Assembly (NCBI GenBank): GCA_012274205.1 | Contig: JAAOZY010000410.1 | Location: 1-5,117, forward strand | Length of the DNA: 5,117 nt | Direction: 5' to 3' | From: Betaproteobacteria bacterium | GTDB lineage: Bacteria; Pseudomonadota; Gammaproteobacteria; Burkholderiales; SG8-39 | Shown: positions 1-4,244 of the stretch, piece by piece | Layout of the letters: each line of letters opens with the position of its first letter | Numbering within the stretch: position 1 is the stretch's first letter | Notes under the pieces: generated by a model | Told to the model about the DNA's origin: nothing | Seen by the model: the letters and a program-made list of their open reading frames with translations, nothing else | Databases searched by the model: none | Position numbers and translations under genes: made by a program

Positions 1-812
1 ATGTGCGCTCATCGACGGGAGCGCTGGTGCCGCTCAGTTCTCTGGCAAAGCTCACCTACGGCGTCGGACCGCTCGCGATCAGCCACCTCGGCCAGCTGCC
101 CTCGGTGACCATGTCCTACGATCTGCGCGCCGGTGTATCGCAGTCGCAGGCGATCACCGAGATCAACGGCGCGATGCGCGACCTGTGGGTCCCGGCCACG
201 CTCAATACCTCGTTCCAGGGCACGGCGCAGGCGTTCCAGGCCTCGCTCAAAGGCATGGGCCTGCTGTTGCTGTTGGCTGTGCTGGTTATCTACCTCGTGC
301 TGGGGATACTGTACGAGAGTTTCATCCATCCGCTTACCATCCTCTCGGGGCTGCCCACGGCAGCCTTGGGCGCGCTCCTGACGCTGCTCGCATTCGGCAT
401 CGAGCTGAACATGTATGCATTCGTCGGCATGATCATGCTGGTCGGCATCGTCAAGAAGAACGCCATCATGATGATCGACTTCGCCATCGAGGCGCAGCGC
501 AAGGAAGGCAAGAACGCCGCGGAGGCGATTTACCAGGCCTGCATCGTGCGCTTCCGCCCGATCATGATGACCACCATGGCTGCGCTCATGGGCAGCCTGC
601 CGATCGCGCTGGCGATCGGTGCCGGCGGCGACGCGCGCAAGCCCCTGGGTCTCGCCGTGGTCGGCGGGCTGGCGGTGTCGCAGGTGCTGACGCTGTACAT
701 CACGCCGGTGATCTACATTTATTTCGAGCACCTGCAGGACTGGCTGGCGCGCCGCCGCGGCGCGCCGGACGCAGCCGAACTGCGTGCCGCCGACCAGGGC
801 GGCACAAGCTAA
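1..812 (+). CDS. RND multidrug efflux transporter, inner-membrane subunit (C-terminal part, 5' truncated)
   Basis: This is the C-terminal 269 residues of a protein that normally has about 1,030-1,060; the rest lies left of the window, and the reading frame is open from base 3, so the GTG there is not a real start. Family role: proton-driven RND pump working as a trimer with a periplasmic adaptor and an outer-membrane channel. Visible residues 8-80 are the end of the second periplasmic loop (VPLSSLAKL, GQLPSV, F-x-GTAQAF). Then come hydrophobic segments at about 86-104, 111-131, 138-162, 186-206 and 214-240, i.e. the last transmembrane helices. Diagnostic motifs are GILYESFIHPLTIL (101-114), VGIVKKNAI (147-155), FRPIMMTT (184-191) and PLGLAVVGGLAVSQVLTLY (214-232). 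The GG-x-x-VSQ-x-LTLY-x-TPVIY ending resembles MdtB/MdtC and related HAE1 pumps more than AcrB itself. Substrate cannot be told from this fragment. It ends in TAA, and no tolC-like or other pump gene follows on this strand. Confidence 0.93.
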   Translation, partial: VRSSTGALVPLSSLAKLTYGVGPLAISHLGQLPSVTMSYDLRAGVSQSQAITEINGAMRDLWVPATLNTSFQGTAQAFQASLKGMGLLLLLAVLVIYLVLGILYESFIHPLTILSGLPTAALGALLTLLAFGIELNMYAFVGMIMLVGIVKKNAIMMIDFAIEAQRKEGKNAAEAIYQACIVRFRPIMMTTMAALMGSLPIALAIGAGGDARKPLGLAVVGGLAVSQVLTLYITPVIYIYFEHLQDWLARRRGAPDAAELRAADQGGTS

Positions 813-961
813 GGAGCCATTTCAGAATTACTGAAACGGCCCCGATTCAGGGGAGCCCGAGGGCAGATCCTCCAAGGGGACTTTCCCGTCTCCCGTCGGG
901 CGGGACCGAGGGAGCGGGATCGCGACCTTCGGGGCGTCCCCCCCTCGAATTGAAATCAGCT
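813..961. other. G+C-rich intergenic spacer with short hairpins, no gene seen
   Basis: This spacer lies between the convergent ends of the RND pump (+) and the anti-sigma gene (-). It contains several small inverted repeats: 816-825/831-840 (10 bp with one mismatch), CCCC/GGGG at 840-853, GGGA/TCCC at 877-887, TCCCG/CGGGA at 891-905 and GGGG/CCCC at 931-941. None is followed by a T-tract on either strand, so I do not call a classical intrinsic terminator. Long G and C runs dominate 850-945. I see no start codon with a ribosome binding site and no protein family. It may be a Rho-dependent or weak bidirectional termination zone, or a dispersed repeat. A genome-wide self-comparison would separate these. 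Confidence 0.5.
816..840 (-). repeat. Inverted repeat just after the RND pump stop codon
   Basis: The arms GCCATTTCAG (816-825) and CTGAAACGGC (831-840) pair over 10 positions around a 5-nt AATTA loop. The single non-pair is A819 x C837 as plus-strand RNA, but it becomes a G.U wobble as minus-strand RNA. The stem is therefore better for transcripts leaving the anti-sigma gene. No T-run follows, so a terminator role is possible but not shown. Confidence 0.4.
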
Positions 962-1705
962 CTAGGGATTGAGCTGTCGGTAAACTGCGCTGGCGACAGT
1001 GAGCAGGCGCGCGCGGTCCATTTCGGCCGACAGCGCGTAGCCGAGGGTGCCGTCGATCCAGTAGAACACCGCGATCTTGTCCTCCTGGCTGAAGCGGAAC
1101 GCGGTGTCGCGCGGCTCGTCGCGGCGCGAAACATACAGGGTGATGCGCTGGCCCTTGGTATCCTGGTACATGAACTGCGCCACCGGCCCCTTGCCTCCGG
1201 GCAGCAGGCGCCCTCCCACCAGCTCGAAACCTTGCTGCGTCAGGACCGGAACTTTCAAATCGCGCCCCAGGCGCTTGGACAGCCATTTCACCAGGTGATC
1301 CTGCTGGTCGGCCGCCACTTCCACCGGATGCCGCACCTCCGGCGCATACACTGCATACGCAATGGCGGCGCTGCGCGGCAGCGCCGCGATCTCCATGGCG
1401 CGGTCCGGCTGGTGGGCGCGCACCATCCAGCCAAGGCCGAAGCTCAAGCCCAGCGCCCCGGCGGCGAGCGCGAGTTGCGGCCAGCGCGCGCGCGGTGCGC
1501 GCGCGCCGAGCAGGCGCTGCGGCACCGGTTCGTTCAACACCGGGTTGTACAGGGCGCGCAGCGCTTCGTTCTGTTCGCGCCAGGCGCGCACGCGCTCGGC
1601 CGCCTCGGCGTCGTGCGCGAGATGGGCTTCGACGCGCACCCGGTCCGCGTCGCCAAGCTGTCCGTCGGCAAAGGCGTGCAGGATGGATTCGGTGATAGTG
1701 CTCAT
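962..1705 (-). CDS. Membrane-anchored anti-sigma factor (RskA/ChrR-like group, without zinc-finger cysteines)
   Basis: The 247-residue product should hold its cognate ECF sigma factor at the inner membrane and release it on an envelope signal. Residues 1-66 form a helical N-terminal sigma-binding domain: ILHAFADGQL (8-17), VEAHLAHDAEAAERVRAW (25-42) and the NPVLNEPVP segment (54-62). The H-x3-C-x2-C zinc motif of many such domains is absent. One membrane segment lies at about 76-95. Residues 100-247 form a periplasmic domain with HPVEVAADQQDHLVKWLSKRLG (126-147), VGGRLLPGG (163-171), AQFMY (176-180) and a C-terminal FYWIDGTLGYALSAEMDR stretch (214-231), a pattern I know from ECF-partner proteins of beta- and gammaproteobacteria. 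The start ATG overlaps the sigma stop as ATGA, and the Shine-Dalgarno sequence is weak, so translational coupling to the sigma gene is likely. The inducing signal cannot be read. Confidence 0.85.
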   Translation of the reverse strand: MSTITESILHAFADGQLGDADRVRVEAHLAHDAEAAERVRAWREQNEALRALYNPVLNEPVPQRLLGARAPRARWPQLALAAGALGLSFGLGWMVRAHQPDRAMEIAALPRSAAIAYAVYAPEVRHPVEVAADQQDHLVKWLSKRLGRDLKVPVLTQQGFELVGGRLLPGGKGPVAQFMYQDTKGQRITLYVSRRDEPRDTAFRFSQEDKIAVFYWIDGTLGYALSAEMDRARLLTVASAVYRQLNP

Positions 1706-2196
1706 TTGACCAGCTTCAGATTGTTTGCGGAAACCGCTCCGGACATCAGCGCGCGCAGTCGTTCGCGTCCGCGCGACAATCGCGACATCACCGTTCCGAC
1801 CGGGACGCCCAGCGCCTGGCTCGCCTCGGCATAGCTCAGCTGCTCCAAGCCCACCAGCAGCAGCACCTCGCGCTGCTCCGCCGGCAGCTGCCTCAGCGCC
1901 GCATCCAGATCGCGCAGCTCGAGCGGGTCCGCGCGCGGCGCGCTCTCGAGCCCTGCTTCGGCCGCCTCGTCCAGCGCGATTTCGCGGCGCTGCTTGAGCT
2001 GATTTACGAACACGTTGTGCATGATCGCAAACATCCACGCGCGCATGTCGCTGCCGCGCCGCCACAGATGGAACTTGGCCAGCGCGCGCTCGAGCGTGTC
2101 CTGCACCAGGTCGTCGGCGCGGTGGCTGTCCCCCGCCAGCGCGCGCGCGTAGCGCCGCAGGCGGGGAATGTGCGCAGCAATTTCGGCGCTGTCCAT
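1702..2196 (-). CDS. ECF (group 4) RNA polymerase sigma factor
   Basis: This is a 164-residue alternative sigma factor, a normal size for the ECF family, which carries only regions 2 and 4. Region 2 spans about 9-75: RLRRYARAL (12-20), DDLVQDTLERAL (28-39, region 2.2, core polymerase binding) and MRAWMFAIMHNVFVNQLKQR (51-70, regions 2.3-2.4, -10 recognition and melting). Region 4 spans about 97-152: LPAEQREVLLL (104-114) and the helix-turn-helix LSYAEASQALGVPVGTVMSRL (120-140), which reads the -35. I chose ATG at 2196; an in-frame GTG two codons upstream at 2202 is an alternative. Neither has a clear Shine-Dalgarno sequence. It lies 24 nt after the lipoprotein gene and overlaps the anti-sigma gene by 4 nt, so the three are probably co-transcribed. 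Regulation is expected through the downstream anti-sigma factor. The precise ECF subgroup is not assigned; group ECF26 is a guess. Confidence 0.93.
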   Translation of the reverse strand: MDSAEIAAHIPRLRRYARALAGDSHRADDLVQDTLERALAKFHLWRRGSDMRAWMFAIMHNVFVNQLKQRREIALDEAAEAGLESAPRADPLELRDLDAALRQLPAEQREVLLLVGLEQLSYAEASQALGVPVGTVMSRLSRGRERLRALMSGAVSANNLKLVK

Positions 2197-2220
2197 CAGC
2201 ACATCATAGCAACGCCGCGG

Positions 2221-2598
2221 TCAGGGCGTGGCGACGTGCCACACTTTGAGGACGCCGTCGCCGGTCCGGTCGCCGGGTTTGTGGTCCTTGACCCAAAGGT
2301 AGAGCGGCTTGCCCTTGTAGGCCAGTTGCTTGCTGCCGTCGTCGCGCGTGATCGCCGACCAGTTGCCCGAGACTTGATCATTCGCACCGGCATGCAGCGG
2401 CGGCCAGTTCGCCGCGCACGGACCGTTGCACGCGCTCTTGCCGTCGCCGGCCGCATCCTTGTCAAACGTATACAGGGTCATTCCTGCCGCATTGACCAAT
2501 GTTCCGTTGTCGACCTTCGCCTCCATCGGTGTTCCGTACATGCTGGCGCAAGCGCCCAGCATTGCCGCAAGCGCCACTGCAATCACTGTCCTGTTCAT
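2221..2598 (-). CDS. Small lipoprotein with paired COG4315 / Lipoprotein_15 repeats
   Basis: The 125-residue product has a lipoprotein signal peptide: a short basic start (NRT), a hydrophobic core, and lipobox L-G-A-C ending at Cys17. The next residues are Ala-Ser, with no Asp at +2, so outer-membrane sorting is expected. The mature part holds two copies of the family repeat. The first (about 31-69) has G-M-T-L-Y-T-F-D-K-D followed by SACNGPCAANWPPL, with Cys57 and Cys61. The second (about 91-122) has LAYKGKPLYLWVKD and the closing KVWHVATP. This architecture identifies the family (PF03640) securely, but its biochemical role is not established. The start is supported by AGGAGA seven bases upstream of ATG. 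It is the first gene of the presumed lipoprotein-sigma-anti-sigma unit, so it is a likely target or signal partner of the sigma factor (inference). Confidence 0.88.
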   Translation of the reverse strand: MNRTVIAVALAAMLGACASMYGTPMEAKVDNGTLVNAAGMTLYTFDKDAAGDGKSACNGPCAANWPPLHAGANDQVSGNWSAITRDDGSKQLAYKGKPLYLWVKDHKPGDRTGDGVLKVWHVATP

Positions 2599-2603
2599 GC
2601 CGT

Positions 2604-2609
2604 TCTCCT
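2604..2609 (-). promoter_or_regulatory. Ribosome binding site of the COG4315-type lipoprotein gene
   Basis: AGGAGA on the minus strand lies 5 nt upstream of the ATG at 2598. It is a near-consensus Shine-Dalgarno sequence and fixes that start. The two downstream genes of the unit lack comparable sites, which suggests coupled or weak translation for them. Confidence 0.75.
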
Positions 2610-2635
2610 GTTGATTTGGGGTTGTCACGCATGAT

Positions 2636-2664
2636 CTAACAGCCTGGCGGCTGTATTTATTCCC
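2636..2664 (-). promoter_or_regulatory. Candidate ECF-type promoter upstream of the lipoprotein-sigma-anti-sigma unit
   Basis: On the minus strand GGGAAT (2664-2659, within GGGAATAAAT) is followed after 17 nt by TGTTAG (2641-2636). A GGGAATAA-like -35 with a TGTT/CGTT-like -10 resembles promoters of some ECF groups, as I recall, rather than the sigma-70 consensus. The spacer and -10 edge contain a perfect inverted repeat, ACAGCC-N4-GGCTGT (2639-2654), a possible operator or chance. The site lies 38 nt upstream of the lipoprotein ATG, just after the cytochrome c4 terminator, and is the only obvious place for a promoter of this unit. It would imply autoregulation by the encoded sigma factor. 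This is inference from two short boxes. Confidence 0.35.
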
Positions 2665-2677
2665 GCGCGGCATGCAC

Positions 2678-2703
2678 AAATAAAAAGGGGGCTCGCAGCC
2701 CCC
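2678..2703 (-). terminator. Rho-independent terminator of the cytochrome c4 gene
   Basis: On the minus strand GGGGGCT (2703-2697) pairs perfectly with AGCCCCC (2693-2687) around a 3-nt loop, and TTTTTATTT (2686-2678) follows. It begins 24 nt after the cytochrome stop codon. A smaller GGGC-TTC-GCCC hairpin (2711-2721) lies just before it. The terminator insulates the sigma-factor unit from the cytochrome gene. Confidence 0.9.
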
Positions 2704-2726
2704 AACTACCGGGCGAAGCCCTGCGC

Positions 2727-3356
2727 TCAGCGCAGGCCGGCGATGTAGTCCGCGACCGCGTCGATCTCGCGGTCGGAAAGCCTGCCGGCGACGCCGCGCA
2801 TGGTCGCGCTGACGTCGTTCGCCCGCGCACCGGAGCGGAATGCCTTCAACTGCGCGCTGACGTATTCCGCTTGCTGGCCTGAAAGCCGCGGATACTGCGC
2901 CGGCATCCCGGCACCATCGGGACCATGACAGGATGCGCAGGCAGCAATGCCTTCGCTGGCGATGCCGCCACGGTAGAGCCTTTGTCCGAGCGCAACCAGA
3001 TCCTTGCTCTTTGCCGCTCCCGGTTTGGCCGCCTGGCCGGCAAAATAAGCGGCGAGATTGCGCATATCGTCCGGCGACAGGTTCGCCACCATGCCCGCCA
3101 TCACCGCATTTTCGCGCTCCGCCTTCTTGCCCGCGGCGGCCTTGAAATCGGTGAGCTGTTTGTACAGGTACTCCGGAATCTGGCCGGCCAGTTTGGGGTT
3201 GGCGGCGATCTGGCTGTTGCCGTCGGCGGCGTGGCAGGCCGCACATACCTGGTTGACGATGCCTTGCCCTTTGGCCGCATCTCCCTTGAACAGCGGCTCC
3301 GCGGCAAACGCAGTCGCCGCTGCGATCATCGCGGCGAGCGCGAGTATGAATTTCAT
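2727..3356 (-). CDS. Periplasmic diheme cytochrome c4
   Basis: The 209-residue precursor has a Sec signal peptide (about 1-19, likely cleaved after AFAA). It carries two cytochrome c domains in tandem, the size and layout of cytochrome c4, a periplasmic electron carrier feeding terminal oxidases. Haem 1 attaches at C38-A-A-C41-H42 and haem 2 at C140-A-S-C143-H144. By comparison with known c4 proteins the axial methionines are Met86 (VMAGMVANLSPDD) and Met186 (ATMRGVAGRLSD). Each domain closes with the family's L-S-x-x-(D/E) ... A-x-Y helix (LAAYFAGQ; VADYIAGLR). A Shine-Dalgarno AGGAG (3364-3368) sits 7 nt before the ATG, and an intrinsic terminator follows the stop. It is divergent from engB, a neighbourhood conserved in many beta- and gammaproteobacteria. 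Holoprotein assembly needs the cytochrome c maturation machinery, not present in this window. Confidence 0.95.
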   Translation of the reverse strand: MKFILALAAMIAAATAFAAEPLFKGDAAKGQGIVNQVCAACHAADGNSQIAANPKLAGQIPEYLYKQLTDFKAAAGKKAERENAVMAGMVANLSPDDMRNLAAYFAGQAAKPGAAKSKDLVALGQRLYRGGIASEGIAACASCHGPDGAGMPAQYPRLSGQQAEYVSAQLKAFRSGARANDVSATMRGVAGRLSDREIDAVADYIAGLR

Positions 3357-3434
3357 GCGCGAACTCCTGGAAGCAGGGAATATTTGAAAGGGTGATATTC
3401 TATCCGAGTTTGCCGAACTTGGGCCTGACCCGCC
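3357..3434. promoter_or_regulatory. Divergent promoter region between cytochrome c4 and engB
   Basis: This 78-bp spacer must serve both divergent genes. On the minus strand TAGAAT (3402-3397) is a good -10 for the cytochrome gene, but I see no matching -35 at the right distance. On the plus strand there is no clear sigma-70 pair; a GGGAATATTT box (3376-3385) followed 17 nt after GGGAAT by TCTATC resembles the ECF-like candidate near 2650 only loosely. engB has no clear Shine-Dalgarno sequence. Confidence 0.3.
3364..3368 (-). promoter_or_regulatory. Ribosome binding site of cytochrome c4
   Basis: AGGAG on the minus strand ends 7 nt before the ATG at 3356. It supports that start over other in-frame codons, and the signal peptide begins directly there. 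Confidence 0.7.
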
Positions 3435-4091
3435 ATGTCGCTTTTCCGCGGCGCCACGTTTTACATCACCGCGCACCATCTTGCCGACCTGCCCGCGCCG
3501 CTGGGGCCGGAGATCGCGTTCGCCGGCAGATCCAATGCCGGCAAATCCAGCGCCATCAACACGCTGGTGGACCACAACCGCCTGGCTTTCGTCAGCAAGA
3601 CTCCCGGGCGCACGCAGCAGATAAATTTCTTCAGCCTTCCGGGCGGCGTTTTCCTCGTGGACTTGCCGGGCTACGGCTACGCCAAGGTCCAACGTGAACT
3701 GCGCGCGCACTGGGAGCAGGTGCTTTCGACCTACCTGCAGTCGCGCGCTTCGCTGTTCGGCATGGTGCTGATCATGGATGCGCGCCATCCGCTCACGCCG
3801 CTGGACGAGCAGATGCTCGGATGGTTTGCGGCGACGGGCAAGCCGGTGCATGTGCTGCTGTCGAAGGCGGACAAGCTGACACGGCAGGAGGGGCAGAAGA
3901 CCTTGCGTGCGGTGCAGGCGCGGCTGCGCGAATATGCACCCAATTACACTGCTCAACTTTTTTCCAGCATGAAGAAGCAGGGCATGGAAGAAGCCGAGGA
4001 AATTATCGGCTCCTGGCTGGGCATCGAACGCGAATACAAAAAAATAGCCCCCGGCCAAAGGGGATTAAAACCGGGGGCTAGAACGCCTTAA
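3435..4091 (+). CDS. engB: Ribosome biogenesis GTP-binding protein EngB/YihA/YsxC
   Basis: This 218-residue GTPase belongs to the TrmE-Era-EngA-EngB-Septin group and is needed for late assembly of the large ribosomal subunit. The motifs stand in order: G1 P-loop GRSNAGKSS (31-39), G2 TPGRTQ with Thr60 (56-61), G3 DLPGYGYAKV (76-85), G4 SKADKL (143-148, SKAD in place of the usual TKAD), and G5 FSSMKKQG (176-183). The helix GMEEAEEIIGSWL (183-195) is the normal C-terminal end of the fold. The start MSLFRGATFYIT is typical of betaproteobacterial EngB, although no good ribosome binding site precedes it. The last 17 residues or so (KKIAPGQRGLKPGARTP) are encoded by an inverted repeat that is a terminator for the opposite strand, so this tail is probably shaped by nucleic-acid constraints, not protein function. 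hemB follows 153 nt downstream on the same strand. Confidence 0.97.
   Translation: MSLFRGATFYITAHHLADLPAPLGPEIAFAGRSNAGKSSAINTLVDHNRLAFVSKTPGRTQQINFFSLPGGVFLVDLPGYGYAKVQRELRAHWEQVLSTYLQSRASLFGMVLIMDARHPLTPLDEQMLGWFAATGKPVHVLLSKADKLTRQEGQKTLRAVQARLREYAPNYTAQLFSSMKKQGMEEAEEIIGSWLGIEREYKKIAPGQRGLKPGARTP
4038..4080 (-). terminator. Minus-strand intrinsic terminator inside the engB coding end
   Basis: TAGCCCCCGG (4045-4054) and CCGGGGGCTA (4071-4080) form a perfect 10-bp, G+C-rich stem with a 16-nt loop. The seven A at 4038-4044 become a T7 tract only for minus-strand transcripts; on the plus strand the stem is followed by GAACGCC, with no T-run. No annotated minus-strand gene ends here, which is the main reason to suspect an RNA gene reading from the hemB side. 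Confidence 0.8.
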
Positions 4092-4191
4092 ACAGGGTTA
4101 AGGCACCCGCTCAGGGAGGAGAAGCGGGAGATGGCGTTAGCCACCTACTGATAAGATTTGGATCTCCGTAAAAAGTTTCCGAAATTCTGCA
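4038..4191 (-). ncRNA. Candidate small RNA with anti-Shine-Dalgarno loop, antisense to engB 3' end and hemB leader
   Basis: Read on the minus strand, a promoter-like pair (4227-4198) predicts a start near 4191. An unstructured A/T-rich leader is followed by hairpins. H1 is 4146-4129: 7 bp, loop UAAC, with a G.U pair that would be A x C on the plus strand. H2 is 4128-4106: CCCGCU/AGCGGG, 11-nt loop UCUCCUCCCUG containing CCUCC. H3 is 4104-4085: GCCUUAA/UUAAGGC, 6-nt loop. The last is the terminator stem 4080-4045 with T7. H1 and H2 abut, and no open reading frame of note accompanies them. A C-rich loop can pair with Shine-Dalgarno sequences, so translation repression in trans is the natural guess. 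A betaproteobacterial toxic sRNA family with such character has been reported, to my recollection; membership is unverified. Expression is not shown by sequence alone, and the transcript ends are estimates. Confidence 0.55.
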
Positions 4192-4197
4192 GCCGGG

Positions 4198-4227
4198 GTA
4201 ATACATTTCTAACGCATTGATAATCAA
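4198..4227 (-). promoter_or_regulatory. Candidate sigma-70 promoter of the minus-strand small RNA
   Basis: On the minus strand TTGATT (4227-4222) and TATTAC (4203-4198) are separated by 18 nt, each matching four of six consensus bases. It points towards the hairpin series and terminator at 4146-4038. It overlaps the hemB ribosome binding region on the other strand. The match is moderate, and A/T-rich leader DNA gives such hits by chance. Confidence 0.35.
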
Positions 4228-4239
4228 AGAAGGTTAGGA
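4226..4239 (+). promoter_or_regulatory. Ribosome binding site region of hemB
   Basis: AAAGAAGG (4226-4233) and TAGGA (4235-4239) precede the hemB ATG by 11 and 5 nt. Either could pair with 16S rRNA. I see no convincing sigma-70 promoter for hemB in 4092-4225, so hemB may be read through from engB or use a weak promoter. Confidence 0.5.
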
Positions 4240-4244
4240 CGATC

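Noticed and set aside
816..840. Classical Rho-independent terminator for the RND pump
   Set aside because: The stem has an A x C mismatch on the plus strand and is followed by CCCCG, not a T-run.
185..1834. Long 549-codon open frame on the plus strand across the pump, spacer and anti-sigma gene
   Set aside because: It is an out-of-frame shadow: its translation is rich in Arg, Ala, Gly and His with no family motif, and it runs over two well-supported genes in other frames.
1706..2065. Upstream extension of the anti-sigma frame into the sigma gene
   Set aside because: It is an Arg/Ala-rich shadow of the sigma gene; the ATGA overlap start at 1705 begins the typical anti-sigma N-terminus.
2599..3246. 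Upstream extension of the lipoprotein frame on the minus strand, up to 341 codons
   Set aside because: It overlaps cytochrome c4 in another frame and crosses a strong terminator; the ATG at 2598 has AGGAGA and opens a lipoprotein signal peptide.
3357..4058. Upstream extension of the cytochrome c4 frame on the minus strand, up to 443 codons
   Set aside because: The extension runs antisense to engB, has no recognisable domain, and would bury the signal peptide; the ATG at 3356 has a good ribosome binding site and starts the signal peptide.
4085..4104. Plus-strand terminator after engB (GCCTTAA/TTAAGGC)
   Set aside because: There is no T-tract after it on the plus strand and the stem is A/T-rich; it fits better as one hairpin of the minus-strand small RNA candidate.
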